Shown here in pieces: positions 38,593-50,665 of a DNA stretch of 64,000 nt (its first letter is position 1; each line of letters opens with the position of its first letter). Origin of the DNA: Dipylidium caninum. Taxonomy: Eukaryota > Platyhelminthes > Cestoda > Cyclophyllidea > Dipylidiidae. The stretch lies in NCBI GenBank assembly GCA_017562135.1, contig QEYB01001685.1:124001-188000 (forward strand). The letters are read 5' to 3'. The position numbers were made by a program, and so were the translations under genes. Under the pieces are notes generated by a model. That model searched no databases. It was given only the letters and a program-made list of their open reading frames with translations, and was not told the DNA's origin.

Positions 38593-39921
38593 CTTACTGG
38601 GAACAACAGAAAGGCATTCGTGTATGTCTGAAAAACAAGCACATCAATAATCACTCATCCCCGCCCTCTCCCTCGCCCCCCCTCCTCCTCCGCAACATGG
38701 CATTTGACGTTTTCGCCAGCAGTCCGGAAGTAATTAGCAATCCTCTTCACTGGCGTAAATGCCCCATCTACGTCCCACTATGGGTCCCAACTACAATGGT
38801 AGTAATGACGATTTGCACACTTTAATTAGCCCAGTCTGCTTGCCTGAGTGAAAGTTTTGCCTCCTCCGTCCGGCTTTTTTACCAGCCATTTCCGATGGCC
38901 ACCCAGGGCCCGTGGCGGGACTGCAAATAACGCAGTGGCAAGTGGTTAATTGCCTGTCATTCAAAAGTGTGGAGCCGGCCAGCGCCAGGCCTTCGACCAC
39001 TTGATGAGAAGGCGAAGACAGAGAGTGGCAACAATGGCAACTCAGAAAGCCTTTTATCAGATTTATTCTCTTTGACCTTGAATGAGGGCTAATCTATTTA
39101 TTAGTTTGTTTATTTACTAGAGGGTGTATTTCTGTTACTGTCGTATGTCCAACAATTATTTAGGACGGCGAGGTCTCACATTTTGTCACATGTGATGGCA
39201 TTGTCATCAGCCTGGTGTTGCGGAGAACACACACAAACGCCTGAAGGTGACATGTTTCGGGTCCTGTTGTAAATGAGGGGATTGTGAGCATTCACGAGGA
39301 TTATGCATAAAATGAAGTTAAATGGGAAAAAATAACGCTTTAGGAGGTCATAATTGGGCCATAAAACAGAGAGTCAGGACTGCGTCTCGTCCAACGGTAT
39401 TGCCGTCATGCTGCAACCAGGTCGGCGATCGGGTGGTCGCCTCGTCAAATCCGCCGGGTTCAAGGAGCTTGTCGCTGCGAGGTGGAGGGAGGAGACTTGA
39501 CAACCTACAGGTAGAGGCGATTTGACAATGTGATTGGAGGTCCCGCCGTCCAACCCTCCGCGATGACAGCCTCACCCGGCCACAATTCACTCTCCAACTC
39601 CACGTCAATCAGCGCGCTCAGCAGCGCTCCTCGACAGGCGCGAGGTACACCTTCTGCCACTCGAGTAGCGAGCAAATATCGATTTTTTAATTGGACAGAA
39701 GGCTGATCGATTTTCTCTTTGGCGGCTTTAATTTCTGCGCCCTGGCGACCGAGGAATGGACAAAAAGTATCGAGCTGGCAATTAAGGCATTGCAAATTGT
39801 GTCGGCAGGTGGATTTTATACTTTCTTTTCTTTCGTTAATGTGTTCTTATTGGTTGAAATTTTACCACTCATGTAGTAAAAAAGACATCATCTAGTTTTT
39901 GATTAATGTTATTATCGTGAT

Positions 39922-41031
39922 TTTAAAGTGAATGAACAAGACGTACCCTTCATACATCTTGTTGTATTATTTATGAAAAGGCGGAAAGGCATTACAAGCA
40001 CACAAGAAGTGATGTGCCGTAGATGGCAGTGAAGCCTTGTCGTCAGAATTGGTTTGCCAAATTTCGTTCTGGCGATTTTTCACTGAAAAAATGATTAACG
40101 ATGTGGCAGTTCGTCCACTTGAAGTTGACGAGACCCGACATCAGCCAAGGCCACTGTCGACTCAGATCGTCAGAAGAAAACATGTGGTTTTGATGAGAAG
40201 CTCAGATGCGAATCGCATACAGGCGTTGAAAGGAAAAGTCAAAAAAAGCTTGGCTACGTGAGGAAACTCGATCGTTGGATCCCTCTCCAACCAGCTTAAG
40301 GAAATTCACTTGGCACAACGCATTAGCAGCAACGAAGACGATTCCCTTCTGAAAAGACTAATCACTGGCGACGAAGAGTGGATAGTTTAGAAGAAGGCTA
40401 ATCGGAAGAGATGGTGGGTGGTGCAAAATGAACCCGCCTAGATGAAATCAAAAGCAGGTCCACCAGAAAAAATTATGCTGCCAGTCTGGTCGGACCGGAA
40501 CCGGAATTCGGCCTTCTGAGCTTTTATCACACAACTAAACGGTCAATTCACACGCGTTCTTTCAATAACTCGCCAAACTGAGCGATGGAATTCAAGCAAC
40601 GCGGCCAGGAGTGGCAAATCGTCTGGGTGCTTTTTTCCACCATGACAACACAAAGACCCACCACGCATCTTTGGTCACTCGCCAAAATTTGTTGAAGTTG
40701 GGTTGGAATGCGTTGACACAAATGGAGTGGGGTCCTGACCCAGCGCCTTCAGGCTGCCATTTACTTCGTTGTAACATGCAGAACACCTCAAGTGGTAAAA
40801 TTTCTAATGACACTAATGACGTCAAATCGCAGTAATTTCAGTTCATTTGGAGGAAAAAGTCAAAAATTTAATGAACATGTCATTATGCAACTGACTGCAC
40901 GATGGCAAAAGTTTATGGACAAAAACCGACAGTACCTGATCGGACAGAATTACAATTTTCAGCAAAGAAATTTCAAATTTTCATTCTTACTTAAAATTCG
41001 CAAACACTCAGTTGTCAACCCACTAGTTTAA
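39922..41031 (+). pseudogene. Decayed full-length mariner transposon (irritans-like)
   Basis: DD34D-type transposase of the Tc1/mariner superfamily, broken by many stops and frameshifts. Recognisable in order are the N-terminal helix-turn-helix part (about 39931-40080, with the FRSGDF-like motif near 40062), a VEVDETR-like segment near 40110, an LKEIHLAQR segment near 40295-40325, an ITGDEEW motif at about 40361-40381, a degraded middle, an LVTRQKLLELGW-like segment near 40672-40710, and the C-terminal RWQKFMDKN(R/G)QYLI region at about 40900-40945. Segment order and total length of about 1.1 kb match a complete irritans-subfamily copy. I could not pick out the terminal inverted repeats. It is inactive and old. 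Confidence 0.85.
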
Positions 41032-41395
41032 CGCTTGAGAAGGCTGGAAAAATTAGGACGTAAAAGTTGGTTTTAAGAGTACAGAGGAAGCGTCCATTTG
41101 AATGGCTTTCAGCCCAATTGCCAACACCCACACACAGAAATGTGCCTACAATCGCCTTTCACCCGCCGACGCGCTTGGACAGCTCGAAGGCGGAGGTGGA
41201 GGCGAATGCGGCGGAGGGGGCAGGAGGCAACGTCCGCATGGGTGGGCAGGCGACGCAAAGGGGCGAGAGGAGAAGAAAAAGAGGGGCCATTTATCACCCT
41301 TCAAACTCGGCAATGATCACTCAAACCCATTAGGGTGAAACAAGGCGCCTCACCGCGTCAAGTCCAAACAAGACGTGGAGAGCATCCGTCAACGC

Positions 41396-41414
41396 CCACC
41401 CCCCCCCCCCCCCT
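41396..41414. repeat. Poly-C run
   Basis: About 16 consecutive C between the two mariner fossils. Confidence 0.9.
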
Positions 41415-41549
41415 GGATCCACGCCGCCCTCACGAGGCGGTGGGAAAGTGAGTTAGGAAAAGGGAAATCCTAAAAACTAATACTATTTGGCAAAATATAT
41501 GGTCCACTGGTACGTTCTGCCCGCATCTATGATAACAATCTTCGGCACA

Positions 41550-42150
41550 GGGCAAATGTTTATTTGACGCATGTTCGGCTCTCTGTTTTTACTGTTTCAT
41601 GTACACATACTGACGCAGAAGCATGTGGAAATTTAGTGAAAGTGTTTGGTGAAGGCACAGTTTCTGATGGGACATGGAAGAAAAACGGCTCGGCGAATTT
41701 GCAACAGGTGATTTCAAACCTTCTGAGGAGCCACGTTGTGGGCGAACATCGTTGCTCGGCGACGAGATTGTTGAGACCCTGTTGGAGCGAGATTCTTCTG
41801 TAACAACAGTGGAAGATCGTCAAAAGGCTCAATTCAGCTCAGCAAACCACTTCGGACTACATTTTAAGGATGGTAGTGGTGTGGAACTATTCAAGATGGG
41901 CGTTACACGAATGAACTCAGGAGAATTTAGATGATGGCGTCGTCGTATGCAAATCTCTGCTTCCTCGAAGCAAAATCGAGCTCTTCTTGAACCGGATGAT
42001 GACAACTGGTTATGAAAAGTGAGTCAATCACGGAAAACTCGTAAGCCAATCGCCATATTATGAAGCCGGAAAGCGTAGCCCTTCCACCTCTAAAGCAAAT
42101 TTGACGCGGAATAAGAGGAAGCTGTGGGATGTGTAATGGGACATGCCAGG
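41550..42150 (+). pseudogene. Second mariner fossil, different subfamily
   Basis: The N-terminal half of another mariner transposase. Recognisable are the NLVKVFGEGTVS-like helix-turn-helix segment near 41629-41667, FATGDFKPSEEPRCGR-like near 41695-41743, a DEIVETLLERD segment near 41760-41795, and the MTTGYEKWV counterpart of the TGDEKW motif near 41998-42020. The Asp of that motif is replaced in this reading. Frameshifts occur within 41680-41700 and after 41930. Similarity fades beyond about 42150, so the catalytic C-terminal part seems lost. Its residues differ clearly from the copy 0.5 kb to the left, so it comes from another mariner lineage. Confidence 0.7.
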
Positions 42151-43147
42151 AGGAACCGGACAAAAAGCTCCTTTGGGAGAAGTGGTGTCAATAAGTGGAT
42201 AATTCAAAGACAGCAGTCGATAAAAGAAGGCCGGGGATGTTCCAGAGGAAGAAAGAACTACCGCCCGCCCTCCGACTGTCACCTCTTTTTGTTCTGACGA
42301 GACTTTTTGTATTGCAAAATATTCAAAAGTGAAGATGTCGAGCAAACACTGGTTTGCGGGTTATCGCATGGAAAGATGAAACTTTTTTCGAAAATGGGAG
42401 ATAGAAATTGCCCTCCCGCGGTAATGTATCCACTCGTAGGGTTTTCTTTTCCTGGACGATTTCGCAGCTTAGAACTGTCTGAGAAAAATATAGAACTTTC
42501 TTAAGTGGGTGCTTCCTGACTACACCTGACTGCGTTGTGGCGTCAAGTGGTCATCCTCGAATATATGCCAGTGGACTTCGGACTCGTCCGACAAACCGTC
42601 TTAGCCCGACTGACCCCTCGGCCGTCCACGGTCTGCATATCCTGCAAACGGCGCGGTACAAGCGGAGTCTTCTGCCGCTTTCCACGGAGGCTTGGCACCA
42701 AATCTGGGCGTGGGAGGACGAACCGGTGGTGGATTTTGTGCAACCACCGCCGTCAAGCCTCATCTCCGTCCCGAGGAGGCCTCAAAGGCCTTCGCGACGC
42801 CCGAATACCATCGTGAGTGCATCAGCCTCCGCCGTTTCATCCCTTCTTCCCCACAGTTGGGGCGGCAAACGCCCAGTGCTGCCGTGATAAACAGCGTCAC
42901 GAAATCGGATCGCTGCCTGTCACTCCTTATTGTTCACCTGTCAGCCTTTTCATACGGCCAGGACAAATGCCACGTTGGCAATTTCGCTCAACATTAGAGT
43001 GAGCTGAAAATGAATTTTATCCGCCTTTGGAAGGCTTTTGAACAACCCTAAACACCCGTATGAGTCTATTCCAGCGCTGAAACGCAGAAAGGCAAGTGGA
43101 TTGTGACGAGAATGGCGGCATTTTTCGCCTCCACCGACGGACACATG

Positions 43148-43345
43148 TTTTTAGTCACCATCGCGTCGAAAATGACTCCTCCTCTTTGCCATCCCTCTTC
43201 TCGTGCTCGACCGGTCCTCTCCTAAGCCTTCCCGGGCCTGCTCCACTACCCCACGAGGGTTGATTTCCGCTCCATGACACGTCCATTCGAACCTCCCGGC
43301 CCCTTTCCTGTCGTCCTTTTTGTCCGGCAGTAAAACGTGTTAAAA
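43148..43345. repeat. Diverged duplicated segment, copy 1
   Basis: Aligns with 43492-43710 in blocks, with small indels. Shared blocks include the ATCGCGTCGAA/ATGAC stretch, a CTGCTCGAC stretch and GTCCTTTTTG-like sequence. The period is about 350 bp, and both copies lie in the same orientation. No coding signal seen. Confidence 0.5.
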
Positions 43346-43491
43346 CTTCTCAGCCTCGCACGTTCACTGATGACCTAGACGAACACCGAGGGAAGAGGCG
43401 AAGTGGAGAAAAAGCACTCGGATGGTGTCGCGAGAGCGCCGGAAATTTTCGTCTTCACCGACTGACACACGGTCACCCGGAGAGGACGCAT

Positions 43492-43710
43492 GTGTCTAGT
43501 TGCTATCGCGTCGAATATGACTTCAGGCGGATCTCTCCTCCTCCTTCTTACCGGCCTTCGTCTCCTGCTCGACTGGCCTTTTCCGACGTCTCTCCCGACC
43601 TGCTCCACCGCCCCGAGGAAGTGGACTTCCATGACAGGCTCAGGCTAACCAACCCGCCGCCTTCCGGTCCTCCTTTTTGCCAGCCGTAAGACGTGCAAAA
43701 TCTCCTCTGT
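43492..43710. repeat. Diverged duplicated segment, copy 2
   Basis: Partner of 43148-43345. The moderate divergence suggests an old local duplication. Confidence 0.5.
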
Positions 43711-44584
43711 GGCGGTGCCTTGGATGGATTAATTTCACCCTTAGTGCAGGGACACCTCCAAATGGAGCGGGAGAACGAGAGGAAGCTCAGCCAGCGAGGT
43801 GTTGTGGCCTTCCGCCAGACTGCCATTGGCGGGTTTCCTTGGAAGGCCCTTGAAGCCTTTCACTACGCGCCCTTCTCATCTCCCGCAGTCACGTGGTCGT
43901 CTACACGGTCCGAGTGGTTCACTTGAAATCCGTGAAGCAGGGCGGAGAGGATGTGGTGGACAGTTTGTTTGCGCGGTGGGCGAGAGGCAGGCGAGGCGAT
44001 GAGGTGCGTGCCCAGAAATGCATTCTTTCAGCAGCACCACTATAAATAGCCTCAGCCGACTTTTAGGCCAACCACTTCGGCAAAGAGCAAATTACGGGTT
44101 GGAGATTAGACGTACCGGTCAGGCCTGAATTTGCCCACAACCACTTCGCCATCAGTGCGAAGGTCTGCAATCGCCACGCCTTTCGTGGCCATTTTTATTA
44201 GCAAAAAAAACGAACAAATAAATATCTTCCAACTGCAAGTGATGCCGAGAAAGCTGAGAGGTGGACAGAAAACCTCGAAAACTGGCAGAGGTGGTCTTTC
44301 CTCGTCAACAGTCTCCAGACGGTCCACTGGACGGCAAGGTCATCCCGCCGCCGGCGGAGGAGGGACAAACACCTTCTCGGGATGACTTGCCCGCTGGAAT
44401 TCCTGTCCATGTCCGCAGATGGGGACAGGACGTCATGATTGGCCTGTCACTAGCCCCAGACGCAATGCATTCGTCCAGACGACTGTCTGGAAGAACAAAT
44501 GTTTAATCAGTCAACTGTCCGGTCAATCAACTGTTTAAACGAGGGGCAGCAACAGTTGTGCTGTGCCCCTAGACACCTAAATCC

Positions 44585-44652
44585 TCCTCCTCTCTCTCTC
44601 TCTCTCGCGCACTTCCTTCCTTTCTCACTCTCTCTCTCGCCTCCTCTCTCTT
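44585..44652. repeat. CT-rich tract
   Basis: Mostly CT dinucleotides, interrupted near the middle by CGCGCACTT. Confidence 0.8.
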
Positions 44653-45647
44653 GTCTAGTTTCAGTTGTCTTAATTCTACAAAACGCCGTAGAATGTGGTT
44701 TTATGGCCGCGGGGAAAAGTGTGATTATTTGAAAATATATTCCAGCGACTGGTTCACATCGGAAGAGGGAAAAAAAAGCAGGCTAATCCGATTTTTCCTC
44801 AGCTTAGATTATGCGCAGATGAGTGAAAAATCTTAATGTTGGACAGAGATTGGGGACTGCGCGAGTGGAGGGCGGCCGGAGGAGGGCACGGGGACGTGGC
44901 CGGGGGGGGGAGGCGAAGGTCTTTCAAGGGCGCACAAAGAGATGGACACGAGCGATAAGCCTTGCGGCTGTTAACTGCGCACTCCCGGCCACATTATGAC
45001 GCTTGGAAGGCACAAAGAGAAGGGCGAACAAAAAGAATTCCGCATCACTCTTTTTGCCCCAGTGATATCTCGTACTTCCTCCAGTTTGTCGGTTGAATTG
45101 CATTACAGGGAGCTTACCTTTCAGCCCTAATCGGTGAAAGTCGCCTCCATGTAACGCGCATCACCGTAGTTGTGAACTCAAACGCCGTGTTTCGGGTGAA
45201 GGAGGCGGTTGCTTTGGCCGCCGGTGTTAAATGGCCCAGTCGGAGGTTCCAGATGGACAGTGGCAGTTTTAACCCGCCGTCGCCGGCCTCTTCAGAGAAT
45301 ATGTGAAGATAAAATGAGAGTGACTGAGTCTGGAAGCTGACACCAACGCGGCCCTCGGTTTGGAGAGACAAGATGGGCAAAAAGGGGCGATGAGAGGAGC
45401 GCATATGCAATTGGTGACTCGGTGATTTGTCGTGGAGTGACTGTCAAGGGGTTTGAACAACCTTCCCGATGTCCTGAACTGTTTGGTCCACTTACCACGA
45501 AGGTATGGGACTTCCATGCATATCATCGGACAGTAAATAGGCGAAATTGACAGATCTGCGTCGCTGGGTCGTCTGGAGCCTCTAGACGGCCCTAGCGCCA
45601 CCACTCTTCTATTGGAAACTTTCGCTCTCTGAAGTACTCTTGCGCTC

Positions 45648-45899
45648 GTGCGTGAGTCTGTGGTTACTGGCGCAGTTTATGCAGCTTTGATCCATCCCAC
45701 AGAGGATCTTATTCCTCTGACTGTCACTAGCACTGGAAACACCTCCACCTACAGCAATGGAAACCACCTTGGCGGTCGACATGATGGGGATTTAACCTCA
45801 CCTGTCTCCTTAGAAACTCGAGTACTTGAACCGCCAAGGCTGCGATTGGCTCTATTGCTAGCGAAAGGCCGGGAATTGCGTCCCCAGACGCCTTGTTAA
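45648..45899 (+). CDS. Unassigned open frame, possible exon
   Basis: An 83-codon frame with balanced residue usage (Ala-Ala-Leu-Ile-His near the start, several Thr/Ser/Asn, then a Leu/Arg-rich end), unlike the Arg/Ser/Pro-rich noise frames around it. A good acceptor-like tract (cctgtctccttag) lies inside it at about 45802-45814, and a GTGAGAGT donor lies at 45930-45937. The frames do not join cleanly. I do not recognise a family, and it may be chance. Confidence 0.15.
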   Translation: MRESVVTGAVYAALIHPTEDLIPLTVTSTGNTSTYSNGNHLGGRHDGDLTSPVSLETRVLEPPRLRLALLLAKGRELRPQTPC

Positions 45900-46468
45900 A
45901 GTCCCTTCGACTGACAGAGGCATTTCAAGGTGAGAGTTAACTGACTATGGCGGGAATGAGCCGAGGAGGAGGAGGAAAAGGCCCCGCACTTTCAGCCAAG
46001 ATAAGCCCAACGGACTGGGTGGAATCTCCCCAGTCATAAACTTGGTGCCCCAACTGCGTATTTGCACATGAAGTCTGCCTCTTTTTTTCTTCTGTGTGTG
46101 GCAATACTGTTTGGCGAATGCCTCACTAATTAACCTATTGACGAACGAGAATATTTTGGCGAAAAAAATCCATGTTTTATAGTTAGCTTGACAAAAACAA
46201 GGCACCATATGGTGTTTCTGCTTCGTCTGTTTTTCTTTCACTTGCGCAAAATACAGTCCAGTAGAGGGATGCCGTCGGTGTGGGGCGATGGCGAGGGAAG
46301 GAGAGGAGAGGAGAGGCGGTGGCCCCGTCCGCCAGCATCCGGAGACGAGGGGCGATCGGCTAATCAGCCTCCCGTCCGAATTATACAATGCGTAAGTTGA
46401 TTTTGGGCCAACCTTTACACGCTCCCCACACGCCGGTGTTCGGTCCATGTCTCAGCGGCTGTTCCAGT

Positions 46469-46547
46469 GGTGGTGGTGACATCCGCCAAAGGCGACTCAT
46501 ATTCAGGACTCAGGACTCGCTTGTGCAATGCTTTTCACATGTGTTCT

Positions 46548-46593
<46 letters not shown>

Positions 46594-47083
46594 CCTTCGC
46601 CTTCTTTCTGTGCACATAGGCTTTACACGCCGACGACGGAGCCTCCACCGTTCTGTACACCGACAAACTGCGTATGCATGCGACGTCAGTGGCTTTGGGG
46701 CCTTTCCCTCTGACCACGTCCATCTGCCTGAGCCGACGGAGTGTTGGATGAGTGAAGACGTTGGCCCACGGACAACCGACGGCCTTGTTGTGGGTGTCTG
46801 GGCACCACGGCTCTGCTCCCGTCTTCAGCGGGAGAGGAAGGTTCTAGGCGTGTGAGGTAATCGAGGTCTTGTGGCGGGAGAAAGAGTGGAAGAGAGGATG
46901 GCGCCACTGTGGTGGGACGCCTTTCTTTCTCGCTCTCGTCCCCACTCCTGTTTCCTCACGGGAAGGCGGCGCCGTGGAGAACAAGTGGACCGAGCTACCG
47001 GCAAACGAAGAAGGCCATCTTTAACGCGAGCGTTGCTGAGGGCTGGAAGTCCTCCTTGCCACACTTCGATGCTTTCATTTCTC
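46469..47083 (+). repeat. 0.6-kb direct repeat, copy 1
   Basis: Nearly identical to 50543-51155. Apart from one unit of (CT)n length and a handful of substitutions, mostly at the two ends, the sequences match. It contains a (CT)20-type run at 46550-46589. There are no recognisable proteins or poly-A tail and no clear TG...CA termini. Repeat type unknown; a terminal repeat of a non-autonomous LTR element or a plain segmental duplication are both possible. Confidence 0.9.
46550..46589. repeat. (CT)n microsatellite
   Basis: About 20 CT units inside the direct repeat copy 1. The equivalent tract is at 50623-50662 in copy 2. Confidence 0.95.
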
Positions 47084-47185
47084 TCCTCAACCACCGAACT
47101 TAGACTCGAGGTCTCTGTCGTTTCCTCAGACGAAGGAAACGATCGGGTCGTGGGAATCCGCTAACCACAACCGTGGCCAAGCCAC

Positions 47186-47308
47186 AGCGGGACCTTGAAG
47201 CTCCTCTTCCACGCCTCCCCCGAATGAGGATGTGGCACGTGGTGGATGCTACTTGGGATGGGGAATTTGCGAAGGGTCCTACGCGGAACTAAAAATGGAG
47301 GAGTAGCA
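47186..47308 (+). repeat. 0.12-kb repeat, copy 1
   Basis: Aligns with 47731-47855 (same orientation, period about 545 bp). Shared blocks include CTTGAAGCTC, GGATGTGGC, CGTGGTGGATGC and GCGAAGGGTC/ACGAAGGGTC. It ends near a GGAGGAGT motif in both. Confidence 0.75.
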
Positions 47309-47730
47309 AAGTGAAGCGGTTAAAATAAATATTAAAGACACTTGTCTACTTCTAACATTTATTTGTTTGAAGAAACCGTCCATAAAACAAAACACAACAC
47401 GGTCCCACAACGCTAGCCCAAGAAGTTTGGTCTGTCGGGACCAGGGGTGGAGGTGGTCTTTCCAACCTCCGACGAGGACTTCAACGTTCCAATCCCGTCT
47501 GCAAGCACGTTTATCCACCGTTCCCTTTCGACCCGGAGGAGGCGACACTCAGGCAGTCCCGGCTTGTTGCCAGGGCGCCGACGCAGGATCCCTCGAGGGG
47601 TGACCCCGATCTTGGCGCGGAGGGCGAGCCCATCTCCAAAAGGCAGGACCGAATCCGAAGGGGGGAGCAGCCCCTCTGCCCCAGAGTTCGCCACTAGGAG
47701 GCGTCTAGGTCTGCAAATTCTGCCCTCCAA

Positions 47731-47855
47731 GGCGGGATCTTGAAGCTCGTCCTCCACGCATCCCTTTATGCGGATGTGGCTCGTGGTGGATGCAACTTCG
47801 GATGGGGACTTTACGAAGGGTCACAGATGGAACTAGAAGGGGAGGAGTGACAGGG
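47731..47855 (+). repeat. 0.12-kb repeat, copy 2
   Basis: Partner of 47186-47308. The 420 bp between the copies shows no recognisable gene. Confidence 0.75.
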
Positions 47856-47859
47856 CTAA

Positions 47860-50540
47860 ATTGGCTTTCCCCGCGGTAACTCCTAGAAGTTTCAGACCTA
47901 CTTTGCCCGTGGAGATGCAGTCTATTGCGAGTCAGAAAATTAAGGCAAACTCGACGAAACAGGCAACAAGCTGCGGTACATCAGCTGCCTTCCACCCCCT
48001 TCCCCCCCGCCTACTCCTTCTTTCCCTTCACCTTTCTCTTTCCCCGACCTGTTTTTGCTATTCCCCCAGAAATCTTCTAACGATGGTGGATTTTTGATTG
48101 GGAAGGAAGTGGAGTGCGCAAAAAGGAGGGGACCAGGAAACTCCGATCGGGGGAGACTTCGCCCTGGTGTCACGTTCGGATGAGCAGAGCCCCCCACAGA
48201 CGGTTTCCAGCTGGCCAATTCAGGCATATTTGAGGAAATTCGAGCCTTCTTCGTTGGAGCACTGGAGGATTTGGGCCAAATAAATCTCTTAATCCGCCCG
48301 TAGAGAACTTAAGTTGGGGAGAAGAGAGAAAGTAGCGGTGAAGGGGCGCGAGAATAAAAAGTGCCACACTTTAAATAAACTGTCCGTGAAATCGCGCTTT
48401 TTGATTTCACTATGTCACTTAGTCTCGGCTGGTGAATCTCCACCTCAGCCTTCGTCTCGTCCGCCATCCCCACTGGTTTTGCCCCACCAGTGGACCCAAC
48501 AGGGGCGGCTCTCCGCTCGAATTTCATGACTGCGAAGTAGAATTTGCTCAAGTGTCATTCAAAATCCCCCTCGAAATGGATGTGGTCGTGCCTTCACCTC
48601 GTTGCTATATGCGACAGCGTTGCATGGGTGGCGAGGCGGAACCTACTGCTAGAAAGGTCAGTCGCCGCGTTGAGTATGAAGCAGGTCAACTGTGAGGCGC
48701 AAACAGACCCAGTGGAGCCCATCCACTCCACAGACCATCAGGCCGCCCGTCGCTGATTGTCTGCCCCCTCGGCGAACCTGCATTCCCGAGGAGTCACGTC
48801 CCCCGACATCCACGCGACTCGGTCGACCTGATGACCATCACAGCAGCACTTGACGAACTCCTGGAGACAAAGAAGCAGTTCAAACAGCCACATTCTGGCA
48901 TGTCTGCCGAGAATTGTCCTACTCTCTCTCTCTCAGCCACATTCACCGTCAAATAAACTCCAATTTCATCGCTGCTAACTTAAGCAAAAGGCGTTCCTCC
49001 CTACGCCTTTTTCATGCTCAACCGAGGGACAAAGACGGAGAGTGTAGACGGGCGGTGGAGGAGGTGGGCTGGTTCACCGCTCCTCCGACCAGTGAACCCC
49101 GTCGCAATAGCACATGATTAATTGATGCGTTTAAACACAAGGCTACACCCCCTCCCCTCTCCACCCTCTTCTCCTCCTCCTCCGCCTCTTTGCCCTCCGT
49201 TTTTTCATGCGAGCCAGTGGGTGCATGATTTATTCAGCTCAGAGTCATTACAAAGGCATGGCGAAGGGGCTCCCATTTGACTATACCGTCGAGACGTGAA
49301 AAAGGAAGGGGAAAATATACAGCGGTTCGGCCTCCTCTTTGTCCCGCTGCTCAATTTTCTTGCCGATGCGGGTGGCCGGCCGATGTTGGCTCGGCCTTGC
49401 GCGTGTGTGTGACGAGTTCTGTCGGCAGTTTGCCTCTTCGACGAAGTAATTAAAAGGTGGTGTTCGCGTCCTCTTCTCCTCCTGCATGGTCCCGTCCGTG
49501 AGACAGCCTGTCAATCTCGGGTGGGATAAGCTAAGCTGTTTACTACTATCCGAGCGGATACGGCCAATTCGGAGATCCTTCTCGCCTTCTGAGAGATCCT
49601 CTGCACGCCAACCAACCTGTCCGATATCGCGTTGATTCCCAGGACGAGATCATCTAAAGAGACACGCGTTTTCAGTAGCTGTGGAGGCGGCGAAGTGGGT
49701 CTATGGTTCGAAGGCACAAGGACAACGCACCGTCAGCTGTTCGGGGATGCAGAAAGTGATGGAAGCCTTTATCTGGTGGAAATAACCTCTTGAATCACAG
49801 CGCACAAAGATTCGACAGAATGTCGACCTCCTGGTCGCTGCTGCTTCTCTTTTCTCACTACAATGCTACTAAAGACGGGCGTTAGTAGTAGCGGTTGACT
49901 AACCTCACTTTGTTGCCTTTTCCGACGTCCGTTTCAAGTGAGCACATGGAAAGTGGTCGCGCATAAATGCTAAGAACGTTGAGAATCGTTGGAGCCTCAA
50001 AATTCGGCGTTCGGAGAGTGTGAAGCCATCAGAGGATGACGAAAGCTACCTCCTCCGAGCTCATTGAGAGCGAAGGACGATAAATCTGCCCCCTCCAGCA
50101 CGGGAGTCGGGTCAGATTCTCCCGCTCTCCCACAACGAGTAGCGGAGATAGATGAAAGGAAGAAAAGCAGGTCGAAAGGGCAAGGAGACCGAAGTGTTGA
50201 GGCCCTGGCGCCTATCCGACAGCGCCTTTTTCTCCCCTCACTTTGACGCTCTCCCGTCCGCCGAAGCCCCGCCTGCATGACTCCTCGCCACGACTTTTCC
50301 CGCCCTGGTTTCGACGAACGCGTCCTCTCATTACATGCTTGGGACATCGGACGTCCGTCCGCAAGGTCGTCGTTGCCTGCCCGACTGTGTCGTAGTCGCT
50401 CGGTGAGACACGACTTGAGGCGAGGACCGAAGACGGCAAAGCCCGGGGGGCAGTCTGACACCTCTCTGTCTGAATCTGAGAGAAAGCGTCTTCTTCAAAC
50501 GTATCCTCAACGTCGAGTGCTTCTCGTTACTTCTGTAACG
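47860..50540. other. Gene-free region between direct repeats
   Basis: Pyrimidine-rich tracts occur near 47998-48045 and 49146-49190. No reverse transcriptase, integrase or protease motif was seen in any frame, which argues against an autonomous LTR element between the 46.5- and 50.5-kb repeats. Confidence 0.4.
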
Positions 50541-50542
50541 GC

Positions 50543-50621
50543 GGTGGTGGTGACATCCTCCACGGGCGACTCATATTCAGGACTCAGGACTCGCTTGTGC
50601 AATGCTTTTCACATGTGTTCT

Positions 50622-50665
<44 letters not shown>

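Noticed and set aside
39340..39530. GGGTTCAAGG B-box-like motif
   Set aside because: Only a single box; no A box or A-rich tail, so not supportable as a SINE or tRNA.
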